Shown one piece after another: positions 36,729 through 50,399 of a stretch of 64,000 nucleotides of DNA; within the stretch, counting starts at the first letter, position 1; each line of letters opens with the position of its first letter. Location of the stretch: positions 1,260,274-1,324,273 of the forward strand of contig NW_026570246.1 in assembly GCF_019649055.1 (NCBI RefSeq), given 5' to 3'. The notes below the pieces were generated by a model. That model made no database searches and was not told the origin of the DNA. It saw only the letters and a list, made by a program, of their open reading frames with translations. This DNA is from Paramacrobiotus metropolitanus (lineage: Eukaryota; Tardigrada; Eutardigrada; Parachela; Macrobiotidae). The position numbers and the translations under genes were made by a program.

Positions 36729-39000
36729 TCTGCTATCTGCTGTTGTGTGTGCCGTCAAATGCAACATTAATCCTGAGTGTGGTATCTTCTTCCCTCCTTT
36801 CTTTTATCCTTATCACTCTGTTATGCAAACCGGCGTGCATCCGGAGCACCTGTGTGCATGTACGGTCTTCATCAACGTTATCTGCCTTCAAGGGACAAAT
36901 AATGCCACACTGCTGATTTATATTTTTTATATTCTTGAGAACGGGATTCCGCCAAAAACATCCGGGTCTGATAGTGTGTGTGCTCGAAAAGGTCAACCCC
37001 CTTCTCTCCAAAATTATCTTTTGAATCTTCACCATTACCAAAGCCTTTTTTATAGCTTGTGTATTTTTCTTTCCTAACTGCCTCCTTTTCTGCTTTTTTG
37101 TTCTCTATCTTTTCCCCTTCTCTGTTTGGTTGTTTTTTTGCTCACTCACCAAATATTCATTAACGTGGTTTTTTTGTCGGTAGTTTGCTTTAGTTTTTGG
37201 TTTTTTAGTTTGATTACCTTGCAGTGTGGTTTAATGGCATTCCCTTTATATTTTTTTGCTATAGCATCACTCTTTATTGAGATAGTCATTTTGTGGACAA
37301 GATGTGTATAGTTTGATATGGATGACCTCAGCGCCCCGATTGTGCCCGTGGCTTTTTTCTGGACAATCTGATCTTTGGACGATATTTTTTGACATTTTCG
37401 GCGTACCGTGATCCAGTGCACCTCGCCAGTCATCATCCTGGGGTGTCTTATTATTTTTGACTTATGATGCTGCCACAAGTTTTCTACGAAATTTCTACAT
37501 CCTTTTATGGGAACTTCTTGGCCTTTCGCGTATACCGGTTGATTTGTTTTCTAACCTCAGCTACTTTTGCCAAAACCTCGGACAGATGAAATTTCTATAT
37601 TTTCGAATCTGCATTATAGTATCCACGGATGGATTGATTTGGATTTTTTGGCAAGGTTTTATTTTTTGGTGTGGGGGATTTTTATTTTTGTTTTCACGTA
37701 CAAACAGGACGTTTTTGTTTGGTTTTTATGTTTTATTTTGTGGTGATTTTACCTTTGTGAACACAAGAAAGAATAGCAATATCTCTGACTGGTTTTGGAT
37801 ACATAGAATTATTTTTTGCTTACGTTTTGTGCTGTTCTGGATTATGGCTGTTATTGGCTGGTATTATATAAAAAATGTTGTGTTTCTTTCGTTTCTTCCG
37901 TTGATACGAATCAGGATAACCACAACCAAGAGCTCTTGGCCATGACACAGTTATGAATGCATAGCAATTCGGCTGCAGAACTAAAGCACCGTTTCTCTGG
38001 GATCCGTTTTTGTGTGTTTTTTCTTGAGTTGATACGGCGTTATTACTTTTCGGAACTTCCGCTCTTCATATTTCCATATTCTGGAGCATGTGTTTATTTA
38101 ATTTCTTCCGCAATATTAGACGTGGTATTTTTATGTACACATTTTTTAAACTATTTGAAATATGGTCGACACACCGATAGTTTTCTACTTTTGATCGCCG
38201 GATTAAATTTCGGACTTCACTTCCACGATATACATATATGCCACCTCTGCGGCAACATCCGGTTCTGCTGATTAAAGCGTATCAGTTCCAAGACATATAA
38301 CCCCATGAAACCTGAAGCAGCCTATATGGATCAGGGTCATCTGCATCCCATATTGTGCGTGGCGGGGATTTTGCCTTTGAAATGTTCGCAATACAAACGT
38401 TTACGTTTGGAAATAGTAAACAATATTTTGTTTGCAGAGCAGAGGTATTTGGTTTTTTTTACTTAACTCTCTCTTCACATAATATGAAGTTTGGGGTTTT
38501 ATTACGCAGCTCTGTTTGCTTTTACCTGATATACACTGAAAAATTGTGTGTTGGTTTGTAAACTCACCGTAATTATTCCTATTCTAGTTTGCCGTTTTTC
38601 TATGCCGTGATGTTTGTATTACGTATCTGATATCTTTTTTATTTGATTTGTATTAAAAGATGTGCAAAAGTTACTTATTGCGGTTGAACATTAACACTGT
38701 ACGATTTTGCTGTGTTACAAATGGCAATTTTCGTTTGCTCAATACATCGTAGTATCGTACCCCGAACTTCCAATATTCTATACATATTTATATGTTATTC
38801 ATTTAGAAATACTGTATATTTATTTGTGGACATTTCTTACACTATAGAAAATATTAGATTATGCAAATATGCGAGAGCACAGTAATAGTTACTATTATTG
38901 TGCCCTTGACTGCGCCATTAGAGCTCGGATTGTTTAACAATGAAGCATACTAATGAAGCAAAAGAAAAGTAAAGCACATTAATAAAGTTTAAGAAACACA
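36729..39000 (+). promoter_or_regulatory. CPEB 3' UTR, U-rich with CPE-like motifs
   Basis: The 2.2 kb after the CPEB stop are strongly T-rich on the coding strand to about 38600. TTTTAT or TTTTTAT, the consensus bound by CPEB proteins, recurs (for example near 36919, 37048, 37660, 37680, 37725 and 38126). AATAAA at 38981-38986 is the likely poly(A) signal. The hydrophobic 162-codon frame at 37457-37945 follows from the T-richness and matches no family. 39001-40234 has no gene I recognise. Confidence 0.5.
38981..38986 (+). terminator. Candidate poly(A) signal of CPEB
   Basis: AATAAA at the end of the T-rich 3' region, 2.25 kb after the stop. Transcript extent is inferred, not proven. Confidence 0.4.
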
Positions 39001-40234
39001 AATTATCTTATTGTCCTTTTACATATGTTTTCCAAACGAAAACATTTCATAAATCCCGCAACACTCATGGGTTCGTCATTGTTACCGAGATTTCTAAATC
39101 GCCTAAAAGTGTTTCGCCTAAAAGTAACCAAAACAGTTCTGCAAGAAATCAACGTCGGTGTAATTATTAACAGTTGATTATCTTTTCCGTGGTTACTATA
39201 TGTAGAACGTGTAATAAATCAGGATGTGCCCTGTACAGTACATTACTCGCAGATTTTCTGTTTATACATAAGCTCCAGGTAATTACGAGGTAGTTGTAAG
39301 ATATAGGATGAACGGTTTATGTATCAGGCATGTGCCTTAACTAGTTGAGTTTGGTGCAAACAAATAACATAAACAGTTCAACACATAATTGCACAAAAGT
39401 ATTGGGGGTGCAGGTATTTGAGAATACGCGATTATTCTCACGCAGTATTTTCTGACTCATGCAAAGAAAGACCAGCAGACGAACCTTCGGGAATATACGA
39501 GCCGCTTCTTTCCTCGTATTATATAAACTGGAGTGTCTCCTGACATATTTCTGACCAGGCTTTTCGTTGTGTTACAATTTTAGCAGCGTTTTGCAGAAAG
39601 GGCGACGTTGTTTGTCCGCAAAGCTGTATATTGTGTAGGGTAGCAAGCGCCATACAGGCCACAACGTGCAGCCCATTTGTGGACAAGTAATAAGAATTCC
39701 ACCATGTGCTGCACTTACACCGTTGCCGCAACACATTGGTTCTTTAAGCTTCAGGTTTTGGACGTGGGCTAGTAAGGTACTACATCAACGCTGTTCTTAT
39801 TGTTACACTCATAAATGGAATACTACAAGTACCTTATTTTTAGTACAACTCTAGTTTGTGATAGCACATTCGGGTAATGTTTTAAGGAGTATCTTGCTCC
39901 GCTGTGTATTAAACTAAAAACTCCAGAGGCTAACCGGAACCATATATCGTTCCAGAAACGCTGTGCCACCGAAAATACATTTTAGATAGTAATTCAAACA
40001 AATTTCTTGTGCGATTTCAAGTGGTTCGTTAAATCGTCGCGGTCAATAGCTTCCGGCGTAATTAACACTTTATATATTAAAGGTTCAATTAAGCGAATGT
40101 ACCCGCAACGAAATAAATATGTTCTCTGATTAATTGACTAGCACCCATCGATACCAGGCAGACAGCTTCACGTTTTTGGCTTAGATTACTGAATTGTGCA
40201 AAAAAGGTCAAGGTGCTTACCTGGCATTCGGAAA

Positions 40235-43200
40235 ATGGATTCGCAAAGTGGACTGGCGCTAGTTATCTTGGCAGTTGTTATGTTCACCATCTGGTTACGG
40301 TACTATGGTCCCATTCACTGCACGTTTATGGCTAAAAACGCCGTTAATGTTGTTAATTATTACGATGCAAAAAATCATTTGGGGGCTCTGCTGCAAACTC
40401 TTCATTTTTCAGATCACGCCTACAGATATTAAGCACATTTCGCATAATGGGCATACCAGGACCAAAACCATCGCTTTTAAGTACCAATGTCAAGGAGGTA
40501 TGGAGAGAAAAGGTAAGCACGGATCCATTTGCCGTTGTGTACAATCCACAGTGTGGTCTTATTTATACGTACTAATTTTGCTGTTAACATTAATTATTGG
40601 ACTTACAATATTAGTGCTGCTGCATACAAAGTATGCAGTACTGACACCCAAAACTGCATAATGTTTTAGCAAATGTGTTAGGTAGTTATCCTTCATTTCA
40701 AGTGATTTCGATTTTCTTTTCTTATTACTTCAAAACTCTAGTTTCTTGGATTAACTTTTATTCGTGACATTAGTGGGCCGTTAGAGTTACTGCTTATAAT
40801 CAAAGAACTATACTCGAGTAGTTTTTATTCCACTCAATTTCTTGTAAATTTTCACTACATGTCTTTACGCTGCTACCAAAACCTGGCCAAAAACAATGAA
40901 ACCTTTTGACATACTAAAGAAACAAATAAGTAGTGCATTTAAAATTAATAGTAATCTCCGTTTTGCATGGCACCAGTAATTTTGAGACTTCCCACTCGCG
41001 ACTTTCATTGATTCTGAAAATAACCTTTCGTTTTCTTTGGATATTACCCGCGGCATGCATGTCCTACAAATTACTGCAAATGATAATAATTATGGCGTTG
41101 CAAAAGTTGTCAAAATATTGCAAATATGGTTCTAGTTAAATAAATAATAACAGCAAATAAATAAATAAGCAAAATCAATAAAGCAAAAGTGAAGTAGATA
41201 AAAAGTAAAAGCAGAAGTGAAGGAGATACAAGATATGACAAGATGTGATATTTTCATAAAGCTGCATATAAACTTTTTAATTTTGCTGAAATAAAGGATT
41301 CTTTTGGATACTGCATATCGTAAGCAAAAACAGGCAGCGAAACAATTTCGGTTATCATTCACGTTGTTCTACGAAGCAAAACTATTTGGTGAACTGTCAT
41401 TTTCGGCTCGACGTACCGCATTGCAGAGATGACCTTTGTAATACCCTCTATGCCCGGAGCGCCGCACTGTATAGCTAGCTTAAAATATGACAAGTACTTG
41501 TCAGATTCGAGCAAATAAAAATGGGCGCCCACTTGAAACTCTTTTTCGTGATCACGTGTGACCGTAATTTTTCAGAAACCGTGGGTAGTCATCGATGAAT
41601 GGACCAAAGAATACGGCAAAATTTTTGGATGCTTCCCAATGGGAATACGCCCCATTTTGGTTATTAGTGATACTTCTATTCTGCAAGAGATACTGGTCAC
41701 CAACTTCTCAAATTTTCGCAACCGCCCAGTAAGCGAATAAATTTGTGCGCTAATATGATAAAACGATGAGACGGCGTTGTTACGAGTACTAGCATGTTCC
41801 TAAATATAATGTGGGCACTTTGGGCTCACATCATGATATAAGCTAAAATATTGCAACCTTACTTCTTACAATTAGACTAAGGTAAAAATACGGCAATACT
41901 ATGTAATAAATAGAAAAACAAATTTTAGCTAACGTGTCGAGGCGTTTGTCAATAATAGGAACTTATATACTGTATAAGGCTAGGCTAACCATAATATACA
42001 CTGCAGTAGCACTTCAAATGATTTCTATGTAACATGTGAATTCTCCGTTCGAGATTAACAAATATGTCATACTTCGCTGCGTGTGAACTGTGCATGTAAA
42101 ATTATTCTCATATTTGTCATGATTGCTTACGAAATCTAGAAAATTCGGTGTATTCCTTAAAAACGTATTTGAGTACGTAAGCGTATATACATTAATATTT
42201 GGGATGATAGGCATTAGGTCCGCCTCGTCCTGAGCCCGGAGCAAGCACATTAACAAGCCTTCGAGGTGAAAGATGGAAACGGGTCCGAAATGTCATATCA
42301 CCCACATTTAGCGCGAAAAAAGTCCGACAGGTAATTACAAGGTTGCCAAAAGACACTCGAAACAACGACATCTTCATTATTCCATGGCGTATGCTGCTTG
42401 TTTTATTTAGACGGCCGGAAGCATGCACAATGCTGCCAGTACCTTAATAACCTTGTTGAAAGACAAGAGCAAAAAGCCAAACCCTTTTGACATATATCAG
42501 TAAGCACTAATTCATCAATACTTCACAGTATTTACAGCAACGATCAATTTACAAAGAAGCATTAATGTTGTGGAATTACGGCTCATTAACTAATTTTGCA
42601 GAATGTTTCAAGCATTGACTCTGGATGTTATTGCGCAAGCCGCGTTTGCCTTACAAGTCAATAGTCAGACCGATCCCGATGACGCTTTACTTACGATGTG
42701 CCGCGGCGTGTTCAAGTCGATTTTCACGCCCGCGTTAAAGATACTCTGTAAGTAAACAAGTTCTGGATTATTTGATGTCGAATATACAAATATTTACGCG
42801 TCAATTAATCGCCAGAAAAATGGACATTACTTAGGACCTTAAAATTAAACCGTGGTCACTCTTGTACCTGACCTTTTTACAGTATTGTTTCCAGAGCTGG
42901 GTGCTGCGGCTAAGCTGATGCACAAAAAATCTGACTCATCGAAACATCAGTTTTGCGTCCTGACACACATGAAAAAAGTTTTCCACGAACGTCGTAAAAA
43001 TCCCGGCATCAAGAACAACGACATGATTCAGCTGATGATGGACGCCGCCGATCACATCCGCATTAACATGCCGATTAACACAGCACTGCATTCTACCAGT
43101 CCGATGAGTATCATCGGGGATAAACCAGAATACGTGATACACGAAAAAACCCCACAACCACTGCAAAGCGCACGGTATCTAACAGAAAACGAACTGATAG

Positions 43201-44337
43201 CCAACTGTTTTGTCTTCCTGCTGGCCGGCTACGAAACAACGGCCAATGCGCTGGCCTTCACCACATTTCTGCTGGCCAAACATCAGGACGTACAGGAACG
43301 CCTGTACCGCGACATAGTGGCAACGGTGGGTGAACAGCCAGGAACGGAATTCGACGAGCATTTTCCATCGTGCCGGATACCGTATTTGGATGCTGTTATA
43401 AAAGAATCTTTGCGCATGTATCCGCCAATTACTGGGCAAGTATACCTATATACTAAGATTAAAAGGTCATCGACTAATGATTTGACATATGCACACACGC
43501 AGATGGAAAAGGTCACTCATTAACTAGTCGATATTTGCATGTTGAACGTAGAAACCAGTTATTTACATTTTCCAGTCCGCTCAGAGGTTGCTAAATACTC
43601 TGTGATTCCAATTATTGATACGTGATTAGCCATGATTTGCACCGGATGAAGTGCGTAATCGAATGCTTTGTACCGTAATGTAAATTCATTGTGGCTCATA
43701 TGAATCATATGTGCAGATTCGTTATGCGCGAGTGCGCTGAAACCTGCACAATAAATGGCTTAGAGATACCGGCTGGGATGGCTATTCACATCCCGGTCTG
43801 GACTCTGCACCACGATGCCGAACTGTGGCCGAATCCATCGCAGTTCAATCCTGACCGGTTCATGCCGGATAACGTCAGTGCCATACAGGAGATGGCCTTT
43901 ATGGCCTTTGGAGAAGGACCAAGAAACTGTATTGGAATGAGGCAAGGGAAAGTTATAGTATATTCTAAGCGTATTTGCTACTCGTAGTTTCGCAGGAAAT
44001 GATGCAAATAACACTGTAAAATAATGCTTTATTTCTCTGGCTCACAGTTTTGCAATGATGGAAATTCGGATTACACTTGTGCAAATTCTTCAAAGATTTC
44101 GAATCGAAAATATTGTCGGACAGGTACTACTGAACTGTGAATGACAATATGGCATTCAGCACAACAGAAAAACTTCGAAAATTCACCCAGTCTTTAGTTC
44201 TGACATTAGCGTGATCATTTTTGTTATATACACAGGAAAACCTGGAACTGCAAAGTCCGTTTGTAACAATGAATCCGAGCAATGGAGTTTTTGTCCGATT
44301 GGAGCGACGCCAACCAACTGCAGATGACACCGTATAA
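40235..44337 (+). CDS. Cytochrome P450, CYP3 clan
   Basis: Microsomal haem monooxygenase that oxidises lipophilic substrates, probably xenobiotics or endogenous lipids. Ten exons join in frame: 40235-40299, 40434-40512, 41576-41728, 42211-42330, 42411-42499, 42602-42747, 42883-43435, 43717-43941, 44048-44123, 44236-44337; 535 residues. An N-terminal membrane helix (LALVILAVVMFTIWL) precedes the proline hinge GIPGPKPS. The C-helix block RGERWKRVRNVISPTFS, I-helix oxygen-binding AGYETT (332-337), ExxR (E392...R395, ESLRMYPP), FNPDRF and the haem loop FGEGPRNCIG (Cys473) are all present. The hinge, C-helix and haem loop resemble the CYP3/thromboxane synthase clan. Exons 7 and 8 need GC rather than GT donors. 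The acceptor at 42210 is the least certain junction. AATAAA is at 44447-44452. Confidence 0.93.
43434..43439 (+). promoter_or_regulatory. GC-AG splice donor, P450 intron 7
   Basis: GG|GCAA with the exon ending at 43435. Only this donor joins codon GG to the A at 43717 and gives PPITG-FVMRECAETC in frame. The nearby GT at 43440 would put a stop eight codons into the next exon. Confidence 0.75.
43940..43945 (+). promoter_or_regulatory. GC-AG splice donor, P450 intron 8
   Basis: AG|GCAA, exon ending at 43941 within the codon after the haem loop (CIGM). Joining to 44048 gives FAMMEIRITLVQIL, the expected L-helix. The split codon becomes Ser where the family usually has Arg. Confidence 0.65.
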
Positions 44338-44446
44338 AAGCAATATATTTAAGAACATAATTTTGTTTTACTAGTTGCCATTTGGCACTAGCATTACTTG
44401 ACGGTTATTTTGACCGGTGGTAATTCGGTGTGATTGTTAAATTGGC

Positions 44447-44452
44447 AATAAA
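44447..44452 (+). terminator. Poly(A) signal of the P450 gene
   Basis: AATAAA 110 bases after the P450 stop. 44453-45152 is otherwise without a gene and should hold the bHLH promoter. Confidence 0.55.
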
Positions 44453-45009
44453 TGTTACTATAAACGTTTTACATTAGAGAATACTTTGGCACAACATATA
44501 ATTTACAAATGTATTATGTTTTGATCAATAAAATCAGCTTTCGTATAAAAAAGCGGTTTTCGCGCCTAATCGCGGCAGATTGCTACAAATTAAAAATTAG
44601 GGAAATCGGACATGAGTTGTAAAGCAATCGCGCGTACATATGTAATATACAGCACATAACAAATACAAACGTAGCCGGGAAATCAGTCAGTCTAATTACT
44701 ATCGAGGGTTGCGCGTGGGATTAGCGTACTTTCATCCCAGTGGGTTAACTCAAACCAGCTCCAGTGTGCAATTGGTGATTGTGTTTGAGTTGTGAACTGT
44801 TAACTGATTCGACGCATGTCTTACGACATCCAGCATCATCCAATCCTTAAGTAGTCTTAATGTCATGAACTTCTGTGGCTGCCGGTGTCACATACACGTG
44901 TCAGCCAAACAGCATAACGACGCAACATCAGCGACACAATACGAAAACTACAAAGTACTATGCTCTCGTTCAGGCTCAATAAGTACTTACTTTATCGTCA
45001 AACCAAAGT

Positions 45010-45027
45010 GATATATATATATATATA
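45010..45027. repeat. (TA)n run, possible TATA element
   Basis: Alternating TA run about 125 bases upstream of the bHLH start codon. It could serve as a TATA box or be a plain microsatellite. Confidence 0.5.
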
Positions 45028-45152
45028 GCCAACAACTCATGTTTTTGGTCTCAGTCAAGTCTAGACTTCCACAGCTTGTTTCTAAAATAATTTGTATTGT
45101 GCGTAGGCTTAATTTAAAGTTTGTGTTTAGTTTATTAAACAGTCTCCATCAA

Positions 45153-46452
45153 ATGGACGATACTGGATCGCATTCTTGCATGACATGCACCGTATGTGGA
45201 GATACGAGCTGCGTCGCAATGGGAAACGAGTGTGACCTTTCGCATGTACACTTGTGTGACCTTTCGCATACCGCTTGCCCATCCCAATCGGCACAGAATT
45301 TCCCATTTTCGACCAGCACGCAGGATGGCGAAGTTAACTGTTACTGGAACGATGGCTCTATGCCAGATTATGCTGCCTACTACGGCAGTGAGCCGCGTCA
45401 AGCAGCCAATATTCGGGAGAGACGACGCATGTTAAGCATCAATAGTGCGTTCGAAGAACTGAAGAACCGCGTGCCAACATTTCCTTACGAAAAGCGGCTA
45501 TCCAAAATTGACACACTGAGACTGGCTATAGCGTATATTTCGCTGCTGGAAAATCTGCGCGACTGCCGGGAAGAGCCGCTGCAACACATTGAAAGAGTGT
45601 TGCGCCAAGGAATGACATCCAATGCTAATATGCCGGCATCCACCGAATGGGCATCTAATGGTAAATTTTTTATTGCATATAAGTTTCAGAGCAAAACCAG
45701 AGACACAGCGTTCAAGTCGATTAATTAACATCTTATTTGCGCAAATAATTTTTCCCATGGAGTTATTTTGTGAGGTGTCAAGTGATAGTATAACCAGCGT
45801 TTTTTATTAGCGGTAGTAAAATTTTTCTGGTTGTGCTAAATTTAACTTTTGAGCGCGGATAAATGCGTGGACGACCTTTTGAGTGATGTCCCGGCCGTCT
45901 TACGTTAGCTAAAGCAGAGACTTTATTTGATGCCTTTCCTTTACCTGACTGTTTGACGATTAACTGCTTTTATACTGAACACGGTCAGTGGAAGTCCTGT
46001 ATTTTCATTTTATGCGTGATGTTTAAAAACTGGCCAGCAATGATACAGAGTTAAATGATGAATTATCCAAGTGAAACCAAAACATCCAAGAAGGACGATA
46101 CTAGTTGTTTTGGTTTTCTTCCTAATTCAGTAACAGTAGCATCATGTTGCTACTGTGCGATTTAAGAATCGTAATAGATGACAGTTAGTCAGTTACTATT
46201 AAGTACGTACGTAATAAAGTACAAGCAAGATGTGTTACTAACTCAGCTGATTGTGAAGAACAAATCTGTTCATATTGATCCCGATGTTTTCCCAACCTGT
46301 TATTTTTAGCAGATCTCACTGCTCGTCTTGCTTGGATTAACTGGGAACAATTAGGCATCTCTTCTCACGAATACCACGAAATGGCCAACCGTTTGCTGCA
46401 ATATTTCCAACATCGACAACAATTCCGAAATCCTCGAAATGATTGTGGATGA
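45153..46452 (+). CDS. Fer2: bHLH transcription factor, Fer2/Ptf1a family
   Basis: Class II basic helix-loop-helix DNA-binding factor. Exons 45153-45660 and 46313-46452 give 215 residues. The bHLH domain spans about residues 82-137: basic region [12 protein letters not shown] with the E-box-contacting Glu/Arg, helix 1 [14 protein letters not shown], loop [12 protein letters not shown], helix 2 [15 protein letters not shown]. The [16 protein letters not shown] wording marks the Ptf1a/Fer group. The second exon adds [15 protein letters not shown], a tryptophan-containing motif I associate with insect Fer2, which supports the splice (AATG|GTAAAT to AGCAG|AT, phase 1). The N terminus is unusually cysteine-rich ([12 protein letters not shown]). 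The ATG at 45153 is preferred. The frame is open to 45039, but that upstream part is hydrophobic and unlike the family. In flies Fer2 acts in dopaminergic and clock neurons; a neural role here is inference. Confidence 0.87.
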
Positions 46453-47620
46453 CTTTCCACGCTCCAGTTTAACATCTGACACAGCTAAAACACGAGTAAT
46501 ATACGTGTAGGTTTTGGTGGCATTGTCGTCCGAACTGGACGTTGCCCACCTGCGTAGTTTCAGTTTAGTCAATTTTTTCGTATACGGGTAATTTCATATC
46601 TGTATGGTAAATTCATTATCGCAAAATGCTATGGAATGTCTGATCAGTCAAACAGCGTTCTCCTAATTTAGTAAACTGATACACACTACCGATATTCGTG
46701 ATATTACTTATTCGTGATATTATACGCGGCAGACAGCTTATTGTTAATAACGTGTCGGTATTTATCTTTTGCGGGGTTACTCTACATTTCCTTAATTGAG
46801 AACGAGAGTGCAGACATTACCGACTTAACGTTCAAGATCCAGCAAAAGAGACATTAAAAGGACAGAAGTGCAGAATATCATAATTATGAAATTACCTAGT
46901 TTCTTTTAGTCGTTAACTTCTGAGTACAATCACAAAATATTTGAAACCTAGAAAACTTTGACAGATAAGTGTTTCAAATGTTGAACCTTCCAATCGTAAA
47001 AAAACACACGAAAATACGTCGAACGAAAATATTCGCGGTCATATTAATTATTAAAACCATTTTTTCTAAAAAACTTTGCAAAAAAATCAAATCCAGAATG
47101 TGCAGCGCAGTATTAGACAGAACCATCAAACAAAACAGATAACTGGCAAACATGTAAAAGACGTATGGATATGAACAGTGCAAATAAATTGCAAAACGTA
47201 TATTGTTACCTGTCTGGTAGAAGGAATTAACAGTCGTTACGAAAAGGCATTTGCCCAAATTGGTATGGTCGGAGTGTATTAAAAAAGGGCAAAAATATTG
47301 AGACAACACGCATTCGTGGACCATCTTTTCCCAGTTCATGCTAACAGTCAGCTTGAAGTATCAAAACAGTTTGCAAGGACACCAGGAAAATCAGTCGTCG
47401 TCCAATCAATGGAAAATCATCTGCACCAAGAAATGCACAAAAGATTATTAACGGTCTTTCTCCCTCAACGGTTTCAAGTTTTTCCGATAACCAAGATCAG
47501 AAAATTCGTTCCATAAGACAAATATTCAGGCTACACTTCGAATTAATTCCAAATAATCACCATCGGTTTATTTTTGGATATAAAAAACTCTAAAAACAGT
47601 GAATGAAATTCAAATACCTT
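46453..47620. other. Intergenic region between bHLH gene and Rab11
   Basis: Convergent 3' flanks. TTTATT at 47567-47572 is AATAAA on the minus strand, 50 bases past the Rab11 stop, and is its likely poly(A) signal. I see nothing else here. The minus-strand frame at 46974-47339 is AT-rich and featureless. Confidence 0.5.
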
Positions 47621-49194
<1,574 letters not shown>

Positions 49195-50399
49195 CTTCGC
49201 GCCGGATTATGGAAACGCCGTGTTCTAATGAAGCACAAAGGATTACTTAAAACTCTCAGTTTTTGCAGTCAACAAACGGAAAAATCCGCAGAACACACAC
49301 AATGCCCATGGCAGCATGGCTTCAAATCAGATCAAGTGCAATTCCAGTTTTTTTCAAAGATGCAAACGAAAATCACGGCGCAGCGCTGCTGACCATGTTT
49401 ATCTCATGTAAAAACAGCACACACTAAACTCTTTAGTTTTAATTCATACAAAAAAAGAATAAGCACGTCAATTACCGTGCTTAAATTAATGCTGATTCAG
49501 ATTATTAGCTGCGATCTCGAATCTTATGACCATCAGTTCAATTAACTTCAGTTCTGCACGACTAATGCACACTCTACGATCTTACCTGAGTGTTATAATG
49601 GAGATATCAGAAGGATTTATGATGAAGAATTGTCTGCTGTTAACAAAAAATGATCCACATCAGTTTCAGATGAAATAATCCGGAAAAAGCATAAAAATAC
49701 CAACGAAAAAGAAGGTGGAAGCCAGAAACCTTCGGCCACGATGCAAAATCAAGAGCAATGCAAACGATGCTGGATGTGTCATATTGCACACACTGGTATT
49801 AGTCAAGGTCAAGTGATCAGAGTGTTTTTACCAGATGGCGCTTCTATCGGCTGGCCCGTGCCGAAATCTTGATTTTTTTTCAGCCGTACTGTACTGTACT
49901 GTTTACTAAGTGTACTTTACTTTGATCTGGTGTCTTATTTCGATTTATTTTTTCTGCGCTTAAATCTATTATGATAACAGAAAGTGATTTTTAGTTTTTC
50001 AAGGACATGGAAATTGGAATAAAACCAATTCCGTTCGCTTTAAACAGCATTCGACTGGCAGCCGCCAAGGAAGTCAATCTGCATGGGGAGTGGGGGGATT
50101 GGGGACAGATTTACTGAGCTAGGTTTTGGTTACCGCCATCGTGTGGCGGTATATTCTCCAGCGAACACCAGCAGCATCCATCAGCTGCACCTGCATTGGT
50201 CCTGCAAGCCTGAAATACCAAAATTTTTCGAACTTTTTTGTGTTCTAAACCGTTTTCGTTTCTGGAAGTCGCTATTTGGTTTGTCTTCTATGGATAGGTG
50301 ACAGTTCAGGCATATGTTTGACTAATTTAAAGGGTTTTCCATACAAGGAACACGTTAAAAGGGACTTTTTTGCAATGCTATAAGAAGGCAGGTTGAAAA
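49195..50399. other. Divergent intergenic/promoter interval, Rab11-ABCD4
   Basis: 1.2 kb between the two start codons. It must contain both promoters and 5' UTRs. A GTACT-type run (tactgtactgtact) occurs near 49888. No reliable core element or open frame with family similarity is seen. Confidence 0.5.

Noticed and set aside
37457-37945. 162-codon hydrophobic frame after CPEB
   Set aside because: T-rich DNA reads as Phe/Leu/Ile/Trp in this frame. No family pattern is visible, and the location fits a 3' UTR.
43440-43441. GT donor just after the P450 K-helix
   Set aside because: It matches a donor consensus but puts the next exon out of frame with a stop after seven codons. The GC donor at 43436 keeps the family motif order.
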